64,000 nucleotides of DNA from Dongia_B soli (GCF_034044715.1 NZ_JAXCLW010000003.1:186001-250000), one strand, 5' to 3'. Shown: positions 1 through 9,217, counted from the stretch's first letter. Numbers and translations: made by a program. Notes: generated by a model from the sequence alone, not told the origin.

Positions 1-2
1 GC

Positions 3-509
3 GTCGCGACGGACAAGCTCTATCCACTTGACATGGACCGGGCTTTCAAGAAGTTGGAAGAGATCAAGCCGGACATCACGGTCTGGTGGAATTCGGGCGC
101 GCAATCCGGCCAATTGGCGGTCAATCAGGAAGCCGACATGCTGGCGATCTGGGTGGCGCGTATCGACGCGGCCATCAAGGAAGGCGCCCCCTACGACTTC
201 ACCTATAACGAGGGCGTTGTCGATATTGAATGCCTGGTCGTTCCCAAAGGCGCCAAGCATAAGGACCTCGCGATGAAGGTCATTAATGAGTTCCTGAAGC
301 CGGAACATCAGGCCGACCTGCCGAAATATGTGCCTTACGGCCCGGTCAACCAGGACGCCTATAAGACGGGCAAGATCACGCCGGATCTCCTGAAGAACGC
401 GAACTCGACCCCGGAAAACCTCGCCAAGCAGGTGATCCAGGACAAGCCCTATTGGGCCAAGAACGGCCAGGCGGCACAGGAACGCTGGGACGCCTTCCTG
501 CAAAAGTGA
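3..509 (+). CDS. ABC transporter substrate-binding protein, PotD/PotF-like (C-terminal part, cut by window edge)
   Basis: The open frame runs in from the left edge with no start codon, so only about the last 168 residues are seen. It reads as the C-terminal lobe of a periplasmic spermidine/putrescine-type binding protein, with motifs such as VWWNSGAQSGQL, then YVPYGPVNQDAY and a final KPYWAKNGQAAQERWDAFLQ. That ending is typical of the family that delivers polyamine-like or quaternary-amine solutes to PotABC-type importers. ATPase and two permease genes follow on the same strand, so this is the binding protein of that importer. The ligand cannot be told from sequence; the downstream acyl-CoA genes suggest it is degraded through CoA thioesters (inference). 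Confidence 0.85.
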   Translation, partial: VATDKLYPLDMDRAFKKLEEIKPDITVWWNSGAQSGQLAVNQEADMLAIWVARIDAAIKEGAPYDFTYNEGVVDIECLVVPKGAKHKDLAMKVINEFLKPEHQADLPKYVPYGPVNQDAYKTGKITPDLLKNANSTPENLAKQVIQDKPYWAKNGQAAQERWDAFLQK

Positions 510-517
510 GACAGGAT

Positions 518-540
518 GGGCGGCCGATGACCGGCCGCCC
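518..540 (+). other. GC-rich stem-loop after binding-protein gene
   Basis: A perfect 9-bp inverted repeat (GGGCGGCCG with CGGCCGCCC, loop ATGAC) lies 9 bases after the binding-protein stop codon. No U-tract follows, so it is unlikely to be a full terminator. Stem-loops here often stabilise or partly terminate the message, so that binding protein is made in excess of the membrane subunits (family knowledge). Confidence 0.55.
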
Positions 541-589
541 ATTCCTAACGACGCATCACTCGTATCTGAACTTACAGTCTGGAACGACC

Positions 590-1699
590 ATGGAGACTAG
601 CGGCAGCCGGTCGACGGCGGCTCGGGCATTGCCCGTCGTCATTCGCAATATCGTCAAACATTACGGCGCGGTCCGCGCCCTTGACGATGTCTCCCTGACG
701 GTTGGGCAAGGTGAATTCGTCACCCTGCTCGGCCCCTCCGGTTCCGGCAAGACGACCTTGCTGATGACCATCGCGGGTTTTGCGCGCCCCACCGCCGGAT
801 CGATTGTGGTCGGCGATACCGAGGTTGTGCGCCTGCCGCCCCATAAGCGCGATATCGGCATGGTCTTCCAGAATTATGCCCTTTTCCCTCATATGACCGT
901 CGGGGAAAATGTCGCCTATCCGCTGCGCCTACGGAACAAGCCAAAGGCGGAGATCGCCGAACGGGTGGAGCAGGTTCTCGATCTGGTCCAACTGGCCGGC
1001 TATGGCAGCCGTCGGGTCGATGAACTTTCCGGCGGCCAGCGCCAGCGCATCGCCCTTGCGCGGGCGATCGTTTTCGAGCCCCGCATTCTGCTGATGGATG
1101 AACCGCTTTCCGCTCTCGACAAGCAATTGCGCGAGCGGATGCAGATCGAGATCCGCCGCCTGCATGACAGGCTGGGGATGACGACGATTGCCGTCACTCA
1201 TGATCAGCGCGAGGCTCTGACGATGTCGGACCGGGTTGCCGTCCTGCACCAAGGACGATTGACTCAATTCGATACGCCGCGCCGCCTGTATGAAAGGCCC
1301 GCCAACCGGTTCGTCGCCGAGTTCATCGGCGAATCCAGCTTTTTGCCGGTCTCCGTCGAGAATGGGACCGCTCGCTATGGCGACACTGTCTTGTCGCTGG
1401 CGGAGACACCACCCGGCGCCGCCGCTCAGCTCTTACTGCTGCGGCCGGAGAAGCTGCTCTTCCTGGATGGTCAGGCATTCAGCCATTCCACCACGATAAA
1501 CCGGCTGCGCGGCATGGTCACCGAAGCCGTCTTCCAGGGCGAAAGCGTGCTGCTGGCAGTTCGTCTGGAAGGCGGCCACGAAATTCATACGCGCCTGCCC
1601 AATCGCCAGATCGATAATGCCGCCGCGCCGGAGATCGGCGCGCCGATCGAGCTGGGCCTTGCTGCCGAAGACACGCTGCTGGTGCCGGGAGATCGCTGA
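590..1699 (+). CDS. ABC transporter ATP-binding protein, PotA-like
   Basis: This 369-residue cytoplasmic ATPase powers the neighbouring importer. The Walker A GPSGSGKT lies near residues 47-54, followed by a Q-loop (VFQNYALFPHMTV), the ABC signature LSGGQRQRIALARAI near 145, Walker B LLMDEPLSALD near 167 and the H-loop VTHDQREALTMSD. About 110 C-terminal residues form the TOBE region usual in PotA/UgpC-type ATPases. The frame is open further upstream, but ATG 590 is preferred because homology begins just after it and the upstream frame overlaps the binding protein. Its stop codon overlaps the next start (TGATG at 1697-1701), indicating translational coupling to the permease. Confidence 0.93.
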   Translation: METSGSRSTAARALPVVIRNIVKHYGAVRALDDVSLTVGQGEFVTLLGPSGSGKTTLLMTIAGFARPTAGSIVVGDTEVVRLPPHKRDIGMVFQNYALFPHMTVGENVAYPLRLRNKPKAEIAERVEQVLDLVQLAGYGSRRVDELSGGQRQRIALARAIVFEPRILLMDEPLSALDKQLRERMQIEIRRLHDRLGMTTIAVTHDQREALTMSDRVAVLHQGRLTQFDTPRRLYERPANRFVAEFIGESSFLPVSVENGTARYGDTVLSLAETPPGAAAQLLLLRPEKLLFLDGQAFSHSTTINRLRGMVTEAVFQGESVLLAVRLEGGHEIHTRLPNRQIDNAAAPEIGAPIELGLAAEDTLLVPGDR

Positions 1700-2604
1700 T
1701 GGCCATATCCACCGCCGCTGCAAATCTACCGGGCGACGCCCATTACCTTACGGAACTTGAACAGGATGCGCGCCGCGAGAAGCGGCAGCTTTTCGCGCTC
1801 TGCACGCCCGGCCTGTTGCTGACGATGCTTCTGCTCTTCCTGCCGATCGGCTGGCTGTTCTGGTTTTCCTTCATCGATGCCGACGGCAATCCCACGTTTG
1901 AACATTACAGCCGGATCTGGACGGAAGGTGCCTATGTGCAGATTTTTGTCATCACCTTCCAGATCAGCATCCTGGTGACCGTAATTTGCGTTCTGCTCGG
2001 CTATCCAGTTGCCTATTGCCTGTCGCAATTGCCAGCCAAATGGTCCGGCCTGCTGCTGATCGGCATTCTGCTGCCGTTCTGGACATCGCTGCTGGTACGC
2101 ACCTATGCCTGGCTCGTCCTGCTGCAACGGCGCGGTATCGTCAACGATACGTTGATCGATCTCGGCATCGTACAGCAGCCATTGCCGCTAATGCACAACA
2201 TGACGGGAACCATCATCGGCATGGTTCACATCATGATCCCCTTCCTGGTCCTGCCGCTTTATGCCTCGATGAAATCGATCGACGGCTCTTATCTCCGGGC
2301 CGCCGCGAATCTAGGTGCCTCACCCACGCGTGCCTTTTGGGAGATCTATCTGCCCCTATCCCTGCCGGGGCTGCTCGCCGGTCTTGTCCTGACCTTCATC
2401 CTCTGTCTCGGCTTTTATATCACGCCCGCCGTTCTCGGCGGCGGGCGCGTCCAGATGATCGCCCAGCGGATCGAGGCTTCGGTTCACCTTTACCCTACCT
2501 GGGGTCCGGCAAGTGCGCTCGGCGCCGTGCTGCTGCTCCTCACCACACTGATCCTGCTCGCGAGCCATTTGCTGCTTGGCCGCTGGCGCAGGCGTCTCGG
2601 CTGA
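1699..2604 (+). CDS. ABC transporter permease, PotB-like
   Basis: A 301-residue inner-membrane permease with about six hydrophobic segments. It carries the binding-protein-dependent transport signature in the region YLRAAANLGASPTRAFWEIY (near residues 197-216), whose EAA-type loop contacts the ATPase. The first membrane segment follows a charged N-terminus (EQDARREKRQLFAL). The start overlaps the stop of the ATPase gene and the second permease follows within 11 bases, so the transporter genes are one operon. It belongs with spermidine/putrescine-type transporters by length and arrangement; the substrate is unknown. Confidence 0.92.
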   Translation: MAISTAAANLPGDAHYLTELEQDARREKRQLFALCTPGLLLTMLLLFLPIGWLFWFSFIDADGNPTFEHYSRIWTEGAYVQIFVITFQISILVTVICVLLGYPVAYCLSQLPAKWSGLLLIGILLPFWTSLLVRTYAWLVLLQRRGIVNDTLIDLGIVQQPLPLMHNMTGTIIGMVHIMIPFLVLPLYASMKSIDGSYLRAAANLGASPTRAFWEIYLPLSLPGLLAGLVLTFILCLGFYITPAVLGGGRVQMIAQRIEASVHLYPTWGPASALGAVLLLLTTLILLASHLLLGRWRRRLG

Positions 2605-2614
2605 GGAGGGAGAG

Positions 2615-3412
2615 ATGGAAAGCCACGTCACCCATCAGCAGCGCCTCTGGCTTTATCTGCTGACCGTTCTCGTCATCTGCTTCCTAGTGCTGCCGAGCCT
2701 CATCGTCATTCCAATGTCCTTTTCCGGCGCAAATTCGCTGATGTTTCCGCCGAAGACCTGGTCCCTGCGCTGGTATGACAATTTCATCCACTCGCCCCAA
2801 TGGCTCGAAGCCACCTGGGTCTCGGTGCGGGTGGCTTTCTTCACCACCTTGCTGGCGACGCCGATTGGGACGGCTGCCGCATATGGGCTACATGTTGGCC
2901 GCTTCGTCTTTGCGCCCGTCATCTATGGCATGTTGATCGCCGCTCTCATGGTGCCGGTTATCCTCATCGCCGTCGGCGCGTTTTTCCTTTTTGCGCAGCT
3001 CGACATGATCAACACCATTCCGGCCCTGGTTCTCTGCGACACGCTGCTCGCGGTGCCTTTCGTTCTCGTCACTGTCGCAGCCGGCTTCAAGGGCTATGAC
3101 ATGAACCAGGAACAGGTGGCGCGCTCGCTGGGCGCCCATCGCTTCAAGGCCTTCATGACCGTGACCCTGCCGCAGATCCGCGCTTCGGTGATGGCGGGCG
3201 GCTTCTTTGCCTTCATCATCGCTTTCGATGAAGTCGTGATCGCGATTTTCATGTCCGGCGGTGAAGGCGCGACGCTCACCAACCTGATGTTCTCCAGCCT
3301 GCGCGACCAGGTCGATCCGACCATCGCGGCGATCTCAACCTTGATGATCGTGCTGACGACGATCCCGCCACTTGCTGTTCACATTCTATCACTGAAACGC
3401 CAGCGCCGCTGA
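2615..3412 (+). CDS. ABC transporter permease, PotC-like
   Basis: A 265-residue second permease of the importer, with about six membrane segments and the EAA loop QEQVARSLGAHRFKAFMTVT around residues 163-182. An upstream in-frame start exists, but ATG 2615 is preceded by a good ribosome-binding site (GAGGAGGGAGAG) and lies just after the PotB-like stop. PotB- and PotC-like subunits form the heterodimeric channel in this family. An enoyl-CoA hydratase gene follows after 22 bases, so import and degradation genes are probably co-transcribed. Confidence 0.92.
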   Translation: MESHVTHQQRLWLYLLTVLVICFLVLPSLIVIPMSFSGANSLMFPPKTWSLRWYDNFIHSPQWLEATWVSVRVAFFTTLLATPIGTAAAYGLHVGRFVFAPVIYGMLIAALMVPVILIAVGAFFLFAQLDMINTIPALVLCDTLLAVPFVLVTVAAGFKGYDMNQEQVARSLGAHRFKAFMTVTLPQIRASVMAGGFFAFIIAFDEVVIAIFMSGGEGATLTNLMFSSLRDQVDPTIAAISTLMIVLTTIPPLAVHILSLKRQRR

Positions 3413-3434
3413 GCTTCGCCCGAAAGGAACCGAT

Positions 3435-4223
3435 ATGACCGAACTCGTCGAAATCGAGGATCGCAAGGCGGTCCGGATCATCGCCATCAACCGCCCGGAA
3501 GTCCGGAACGCCATCAATACCGGCGTCCTGCTGGGATTGCGCAACGCGATCAAGCAGGCGGCAAGAGATGAAAAGGTCCGGGCCATCGTCATTACCGGTC
3601 GCGGCGGCGCTTTCTCGGGCGGTGCCGACGTCAAGGAATGGTCCGATAAAAAAAAGGGCATCGATCCGCATCCGGATCACGATTGGGTCGAGGAAGCGAT
3701 CCAACTGGTTCAGGAAATTGCCCGCTTGCCAAAGCCTACCATCGCGATGATCGATGGTGCCGCCGTGGGCGGTGGATTGGACATTGCTCTCGCCTGCGAC
3801 TTCCGCATCGCCTCGACCAAGGCAAAGTTCATTTGCGCCTATACACGCGTCGGCTATCCGCCGGATTGCGGTGGTTCCTGGCTGCTGCCCCGGCTGATCG
3901 GCTTGGAAGCGGCGAAGCTCTTTGTCTATACCGGCGATCTTTGGGATGCGGCGAAGGCAAAATCTGTCGGCATGGTCACCGAGATCGTGTCGCCGGAAGA
4001 ATTGGACGCGGCAACCATGACGCTGGCCGAGAAGCTCGCCAGCGGCCCAACCGTCGCCACAGGTTTGGCAAAACAGCTGCTTGATGCCGCTTATCGCCGC
4101 ACCTTCGCCGAGCAATTGGCCGAAGAGGAACGCGCCGGGAAGGTTTGCGCCAAAACAGCAGATCATGCCGAAGGCCTTGCTGCAGCAAACGAAAAACGCG
4201 CTCCGCAATTCGCCGGACATTGA
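3435..4223 (+). CDS. Enoyl-CoA hydratase/isomerase family protein
   Basis: A 262-residue crotonase-fold protein expected to hydrate or isomerise an enoyl-CoA. The oxyanion-hole region GRGGAFSGGADVKEW is clear, as is GGGLDIALACDFRIAS. In canonical hydratases the GGGxE glutamate is catalytic; here an Asp sits at that place. The second region reads YPPDCGGSWLLPRLIG, which resembles PaaG-type isomerases more than classical hydratases (both are comparisons from memory). A Shine-Dalgarno-like GAAAGGA precedes the ATG. It lies between the importer and an acyl-CoA dehydrogenase, consistent with beta-oxidation-like breakdown of an imported compound. The exact reaction is not assignable. Confidence 0.88.
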   Translation: MTELVEIEDRKAVRIIAINRPEVRNAINTGVLLGLRNAIKQAARDEKVRAIVITGRGGAFSGGADVKEWSDKKKGIDPHPDHDWVEEAIQLVQEIARLPKPTIAMIDGAAVGGGLDIALACDFRIASTKAKFICAYTRVGYPPDCGGSWLLPRLIGLEAAKLFVYTGDLWDAAKAKSVGMVTEIVSPEELDAATMTLAEKLASGPTVATGLAKQLLDAAYRRTFAEQLAEEERAGKVCAKTADHAEGLAAANEKRAPQFAGH

Positions 4224-4268
4224 TCGCGCCGATGTCTAATCAGGCGCAATACGGAAGGATCGGTTACC

Positions 4269-5426
4269 ATGGATTTCTCATTAACCTTCGAGCAGCAGGC
4301 GCTGATCGAGTCACTGGCTGATTTCGTCGAGAAAGAACTTTATCCCCACGAAAACATTGTCGAAGAATTGCGTGCCGTCCCTGCCGAAATCGCCCAGGAC
4401 ATCAAGCGCAAAGCCAAGGCTGCCGGTTTCACCGCCATGAACATGCCTGCCGAACTGGGCGGCGGTGGTCTCGACTACCAGACCATGGCTCTGGTCGAGC
4501 GCGAACTCGGCAGGCCATCCACTGCCCTATCCTTGCTGATCAAGCGGCCGACCAAGATCCTGCTGGGCTGCAAGGGTGATCAGGTCGACGAATATCTGAT
4601 GCCCGTCATTAGCGGCGAGAAGACTGACTGCTTCGCCTTAACCGAGCCGGGCGGCGGCTCCGATGCTCGCGCCATCGTCACCAGCGCCAAACGGGACGGC
4701 GATGACTGGATCATCAATGGGGTGAAGCAGTTCATCTCCCACGCCGATGTATCCGATTTCATCATCCTCTTTGCCGTCACCGGCATGGATGATACCCCCA
4801 AGGGGCCGCGAAAACGCTTCACGGCCTTCTTGATCGACAAGGACACACCGGGCGTTACCGTGAAGCCGATGCTGTCGATCTGCACTCGGGGTTATAACCC
4901 GAACATGATCTATCTGGATAATGTGCGCGTGCCGTCCAGCAAGATTCTCGGTGAGGAAGGCAAGGGTTTCGACTTCGCCAATGACTGGCTCTATTCCGGC
5001 CGCGTCATGCTGGCCGCCCATTGCGTCGGCCGGGCCGAACGCGTCATGCACATGGCCTGCGAATGGGCCGGGACCCGCAAAGCCTTCGGCAAGACCATCG
5101 GGGAATTCCAGGGCACCGGCTTCAAGATCGCCGATATGGCGACCGATATTAAGATGGCCTATCTGCTGGTCATGGAAGCGGCTTGGAAGATGGACCAAGG
5201 TACCCTCACCCGGCACGAGGCCTCGATGGTCAATCTGCATGGCTCTGAAATGATCGGCCGCGTCACCGACCATGCAGTCCAGATCTTCGGCGGCATGGGG
5301 ATGATGGAAGAGTTCCCGATCCAGCGTTTCTGGCGGGATGCGCGAATCGAGCGAATCTGGGAAGGTACGTCGGAAATCCACCGCGACATCATTGCGCGGG
5401 ACATTCTGAGGGGATACCGGAGCTAG
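4269..5426 (+). CDS. Acyl-CoA dehydrogenase
   Basis: A 385-residue FAD flavoenzyme oxidising an acyl-CoA to the enoyl-CoA. Signature 1 is visible as CFALTEPGGGSDA, and signature 2 as the C-terminal QIFGGMGMMEEFPIQRFWRD. The RIERIWEGTSEIHRDI segment contains the glutamate (WEGTSE) that corresponds to the catalytic base of short/medium-chain dehydrogenases. Length is normal for the family. It lies 45 bases after the hydratase, and a TetR gene starts 3 bases after its stop, so the operon continues. CaiA-like crotonobetainyl-CoA reductases belong to the same family, so a carnitine-type role is possible but unproved. Confidence 0.93.
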   Translation: MDFSLTFEQQALIESLADFVEKELYPHENIVEELRAVPAEIAQDIKRKAKAAGFTAMNMPAELGGGGLDYQTMALVERELGRPSTALSLLIKRPTKILLGCKGDQVDEYLMPVISGEKTDCFALTEPGGGSDARAIVTSAKRDGDDWIINGVKQFISHADVSDFIILFAVTGMDDTPKGPRKRFTAFLIDKDTPGVTVKPMLSICTRGYNPNMIYLDNVRVPSSKILGEEGKGFDFANDWLYSGRVMLAAHCVGRAERVMHMACEWAGTRKAFGKTIGEFQGTGFKIADMATDIKMAYLLVMEAAWKMDQGTLTRHEASMVNLHGSEMIGRVTDHAVQIFGGMGMMEEFPIQRFWRDARIERIWEGTSEIHRDIIARDILRGYRS

Positions 5427-5429
5427 TCT

Positions 5430-6221
5430 ATGGCCACAGCTGCCAAACGCACGAAAACGATCATTGCGCGACGACAGGACCTGATCACGGGGACGATCAA
5501 ATCGATCGCCACCATCGGCTATCACAATTCGACGGTACAGACCATCTGCGAAGCGGCCGGTCTGTCCCGTGGATTGATTGGCCATTACTTCAAGGGCAAG
5601 GACGATCTGCTGCTAGAAGCTTTCCGCCATCAGACGGCGGAGGCCGACGAGGATACCAAGCAGGCGATCCGGGCCGTCGGCACCGATCCGGTGCAGCGAC
5701 TTCTGGCGGCGACATCGGTCACCTTCATGCGCTCGGCGACCAGCCGCGAACATGCCCTCGTCTGGCTTGCCTTCTGCGGTGTCGTTCCCTGGAACAGCAG
5801 CATGGGAGAACTGCATGCCAAGCTCTATCGGCGTTATCGCTCCTGGATTCAGCGCATGATGGAACAGGCGGCGGAAGAGCGTGGCATCGAGATCGATGCG
5901 AAGCGCGCCGCCTTGACCTATGCTCAGATGGTCGATGGCTTTTGGATGGGCTGGATCATGGATGGGGAAGCCTATTCCCTCGACGAGGCAACGGAGATCG
6001 TCAGCGATTGGGTTCTCAACCTTTTCGGCGAGAAGCCCACCTCCAAGCGCAAGGCGACGGCAATCAAGGCTGCCACCGATTCCGTTCAGGGGCGTATCGC
6101 CAAAGCTGCGGCGGAAATCGACAACGATAAGCAGATAGCCGAGTCAGCCGATGCGGCTCCCTCATCGGCAACGTCAACTGCAGAACGCGCGAAGCCTCGG
6201 CGAAAGCCCACTCGAACGTGA
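5430..6221 (+). CDS. TetR/AcrR family regulator, BetI-like
   Basis: A 263-residue regulator. The N-terminal helix-turn-helix is clear (STVQTICEAAGLSRGLIGHY, about residues 35-54), and the effector domain with LVWLAFCGVVPWNSSM resembles BetI-type repressors. The last 60 residues are an unusual Ala/Lys/Arg-rich tail ending ERAKPRRKPTRT, absent from ordinary BetI. It is embedded inside the acyl-CoA operon: its start lies 3 bases after the dehydrogenase stop and the SDR start follows within 8 bases of its own stop. It most likely autoregulates this operon in response to a pathway intermediate (inference). Confidence 0.88.
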   Translation: MATAAKRTKTIIARRQDLITGTIKSIATIGYHNSTVQTICEAAGLSRGLIGHYFKGKDDLLLEAFRHQTAEADEDTKQAIRAVGTDPVQRLLAATSVTFMRSATSREHALVWLAFCGVVPWNSSMGELHAKLYRRYRSWIQRMMEQAAEERGIEIDAKRAALTYAQMVDGFWMGWIMDGEAYSLDEATEIVSDWVLNLFGEKPTSKRKATAIKAATDSVQGRIAKAAAEIDNDKQIAESADAAPSSATSTAERAKPRRKPTRT

Positions 6222-6228
6222 GGATATG

Positions 6229-7068
6229 ATGTTCAAGAATGGTCTTCTGGCGGGCCAACGTATTTTGATCACCGGCGGCGGCACCGGCATCGGCCTCTCG
6301 ATCGGACGTCGCTTTCTCACCCTTGGCGCTGAGATCGTCATTTGCGGACGGCGCGAGAACGTGCTTGCCGACACAGCGGAAATGCTGACGAAAGAGACCG
6401 GTGGCCGTGTCAGTTACAAAAGCTGTGATGTACGCGATCCGGCTCAGGTCGACGCACTCTGCGACTGGATCTGGCAAACAGCACCGCTCGACGGCCTCGT
6501 CAACAATGCGGCCGGAAATTTCATCGCACAGAGTGAAACTTTAAGCCCGCGTGCGGTCGATGCGGTCTTGAACATCGTCCTGCATGGCTCGGCCTATATG
6601 ACGCTCAATTGCGGCAAGAGATGGCTGGCGGAGGGACGCAGGGGCAGTGTCCTCTCGATCATCACCACCTATGCCTGGACCGGATCGGCCTATGTCGTGC
6701 CGTCGGCCATGGCGAAGGCAGGCGTCTTGGCGATGACGCGCTCCCTGGCGGTCGAATGGGGTGGCCGCGGCATCCGCTTGAATGCGATCGCGCCGGGCCC
6801 CTTTCCCACCGAAGGCGCCTGGGAGAGGCTGGTGCCGAAGCCCGAACTGGCCGCCGCTTTCGAAGCCAAGAATCCGCTGAAGCGCGCCGGCAAGCATGAA
6901 GAGCTTGCCAATCTGGCGACATATCTGATGGCGTCGGAAGCCGCTTATATCAACGGCGAAGTGGTCACCATCGATGGCGGGGAATGGCTGCAGGGCGCCG
7001 GTCAATTCAATTTCATCGGCCAACACATGTCGGAAGACGATTGGCAGGCCTTACGGCCGAAGAAATAA
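6229..7068 (+). CDS. SDR family oxidoreductase, 2,4-dienoyl-CoA reductase-like
   Basis: A classical short-chain dehydrogenase of about 279 residues. The cofactor motif GGGTGIGLSIG, the NNAAGNF stretch and the ITTYAWTG...PSAMAKAG region replacing the usual Tyr-x-x-x-Lys layout mark the DECR1-like group, as does GPFPTEGAWERL near the C-terminus. Such enzymes reduce 2,4-dienoyl-CoA with NADPH. Two adjacent ATG codons occur (6226 and 6229); the second fits the AGGA at 6221-6224 better. It is part of the acyl-CoA operon, 19 bases before the CoA ligase gene. Confidence 0.88.
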   Translation: MFKNGLLAGQRILITGGGTGIGLSIGRRFLTLGAEIVICGRRENVLADTAEMLTKETGGRVSYKSCDVRDPAQVDALCDWIWQTAPLDGLVNNAAGNFIAQSETLSPRAVDAVLNIVLHGSAYMTLNCGKRWLAEGRRGSVLSIITTYAWTGSAYVVPSAMAKAGVLAMTRSLAVEWGGRGIRLNAIAPGPFPTEGAWERLVPKPELAAAFEAKNPLKRAGKHEELANLATYLMASEAAYINGEVVTIDGGEWLQGAGQFNFIGQHMSEDDWQALRPKK

Positions 7069-7087
7069 CGCAAAGGGGGAAGCCAGC

Positions 7088-9217
7088 ATGTTGGCGAAAG
7101 TTGAAACATCCCGGTCGGCGCGGCAGTTGAATATCACGCGGCTTCTCAATCCGCGGCATATCGCCTTTATCGGCGGCGACCGGGCCGGCTGGGCGATCAA
7201 AGTCTGCCGTGCCGCCGGTTATGCCGGCGAGATGTATGCAATCCATCCCCGCAAGGATGAGATCGAGGGCGTCGCTTGCGTCCGACAGGTGACGGATCTG
7301 CCGGTCGCGCCCGACGCGACCTTTATCAGCGTTCCCGCGGATTCCACTGTCGAGATCGTCGGCCAATTGGCCAAGATGGGTGCCGGCGGCGCGGTCTGCT
7401 ACGCCTCCGGCTTTGCGGAACTGGGCGAGATCGGCCGCCGACGCAATGAAAAGCTGCTCGCGGCAGCCGGCGATCTGGCCGTCGTGGGCCCCAATTGCTT
7501 CGGCATCATCAATTACGTCAATCATGGCAGCCTCTGGTCCGTCCCCTATCTCGGCAGCAAGACGACCCGCGGCGCGACCGTCATCGGACAGAGCGGCAAT
7601 CTTTGCATCAATCTCTCGATGAACCAGCGCCAGGTGCCCTTCAGCTATATCATCAGTGCCGGCAACCAGGCCGTTCTCGGTTTCGAAGATTATATCGAGG
7701 CGCTGATCGAAGATCCGAATGTGACGGCGATCGGGATTTTCATGGAAGGCATCCGCGACATTGCCGCCTTCTCCGCCGCTTGTCTCAAGGCCCATGCCCG
7801 CAAGATCCCGCTCGCAGCGTTTCGGGTCGGCGTTTCCGATCTGGGGGCCAAAGTGGCCGCAAGCCACACCAGTTCGCTGGCGGGGCAGAACGAGCTCTAT
7901 GACACACTTTTCGAACGTCTCGGCATCCAGACAGCAAATTCAGTGCCGCGTTTCCTGGAACTGTTGAAAGCTCTTTCGATCGGCATCCTGCCGAAAGGCA
8001 GGCGGCTGACCGTCTTTTCAAGTTCGGGTGGCGATAACGGCATGGCCGCCGATTTCGCCTCGGCCGCAAAGCTGGAACTACCCGAACCGACAAAGGCGCA
8101 AACCGATGCGGTCAATGCGCTGTTGCCGGATTACGGCAGCACGTCCAATCCACTGGACTTCACCGCCGGCTATTGGGGGCAGGAAGAGCTGCTGACACCG
8201 ATGTTCACCCATATGCTGAGCACCGGCTATGATATGGGCGCTTTGGTCATCGACCATCCCCGACCGGAGCTTGGCCCCGATATGGGCAAGCCGATGCAGG
8301 CGATGGTACGCGCCATGGCCAAGGCCAGCCGGGCGACCGGCATTCCGGGCGCCGTGGCCTGCGTCAGCTCGGAATCGATGCCGGAGCCCATGCGGCAACA
8401 GGTGATCGAGGAAGGGCTTATTCCCCTGCAGGGCGTGCATGATGCTTTCGCCGTGCTGGGTCATCTGGCCAGCTATGAGGCGTTTCGCCGCCGCATCGAT
8501 GCCGGCGACCTGCCGCTGCCGCCGGCCGCCCCACCGAAAAATATTCCGGCGGGCCGACGGATTCTCGATGAAGGCAAGAGCAAAACCCGGCTCGTGGCCT
8601 ATGGTCTGCCGGTGCCGGCAGGCTGCGAGGTGGCCCTGGCAGATCTGCGCTGGGCCGTCGAGGCAATGCGCGGTCCCTTTGTGCTGAAGGCACTGAGCGC
8701 CGATCTTCCGCATAAGACCGACGCTGGCGGCGTAGCCCTCAATCTGGCCGATGCTGCAGCCGTGGTCGCGGCGGCAGAGGAAATGCGCCGCCGGGTGGCC
8801 GCTTATAAGCCCGGATTGCAACTCGACCGGTTCCTGCTGGAACCGATGGTGCAAGATAGTCTGGCCGAGGTGCTTGTCGGCGTGACCATCGATCCGCATT
8901 TCGGGCCGGTCCTAGTGATCGGCGCCGGCGGCATCCTGGTCGAACTGTTGCGCGATGCAAGCCGGCTGCTGCTGCCGGCCAGCCGCCAAGAGATCGAAAT
9001 GGCGATATGCCGGTTGAAGACCTTCCCGCTGCTTGACGGTTTCCGTGGCCGCCCGAAGGCGGACCTGCCGGCGCTGGTCGAGGCCATCGAAGCGGTGGCC
9101 CGATATGCCGTGGATCACATCGATAAGACCGTCGAGATCGACGTCAATCCGATCATGGTTCTACCGAAGGGGCGCGGCGTGGTGGCGGCCGATGCCCTGA
9201 TTGTCGAGGCTGGTTGA
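7088..9217 (+). CDS. Acyl-CoA synthetase (ADP-forming type) / acetate-CoA ligase family
   Basis: A 709-residue fused alpha-beta acyl-CoA ligase. The order is a CoA-binding Rossmann domain (from LLNPRHIAFIGGDRAGWAIK), succinyl-CoA-ligase-like domains and a C-terminal ATP-grasp domain (from about residue 490; KTRLVAYGLPVPAG, LSADLPHKTDAGGV). The stretch KVAASHTSSLAGQ resembles the phosphohistidine loop of the family (SHTxxLAG). It would activate a carboxylic acid with CoA or run in reverse to yield ATP. GGGGGAAG at 7074-7081 is its ribosome-binding site, favouring ATG 7088 over a longer frame. It is the last gene of the acyl-CoA operon. Confidence 0.92.
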   Translation: MLAKVETSRSARQLNITRLLNPRHIAFIGGDRAGWAIKVCRAAGYAGEMYAIHPRKDEIEGVACVRQVTDLPVAPDATFISVPADSTVEIVGQLAKMGAGGAVCYASGFAELGEIGRRRNEKLLAAAGDLAVVGPNCFGIINYVNHGSLWSVPYLGSKTTRGATVIGQSGNLCINLSMNQRQVPFSYIISAGNQAVLGFEDYIEALIEDPNVTAIGIFMEGIRDIAAFSAACLKAHARKIPLAAFRVGVSDLGAKVAASHTSSLAGQNELYDTLFERLGIQTANSVPRFLELLKALSIGILPKGRRLTVFSSSGGDNGMAADFASAAKLELPEPTKAQTDAVNALLPDYGSTSNPLDFTAGYWGQEELLTPMFTHMLSTGYDMGALVIDHPRPELGPDMGKPMQAMVRAMAKASRATGIPGAVACVSSESMPEPMRQQVIEEGLIPLQGVHDAFAVLGHLASYEAFRRRIDAGDLPLPPAAPPKNIPAGRRILDEGKSKTRLVAYGLPVPAGCEVALADLRWAVEAMRGPFVLKALSADLPHKTDAGGVALNLADAAAVVAAAEEMRRRVAAYKPGLQLDRFLLEPMVQDSLAEVLVGVTIDPHFGPVLVIGAGGILVELLRDASRLLLPASRQEIEMAICRLKTFPLLDGFRGRPKADLPALVEAIEAVARYAVDHIDKTVEIDVNPIMVLPKGRGVVAADALIVEAG

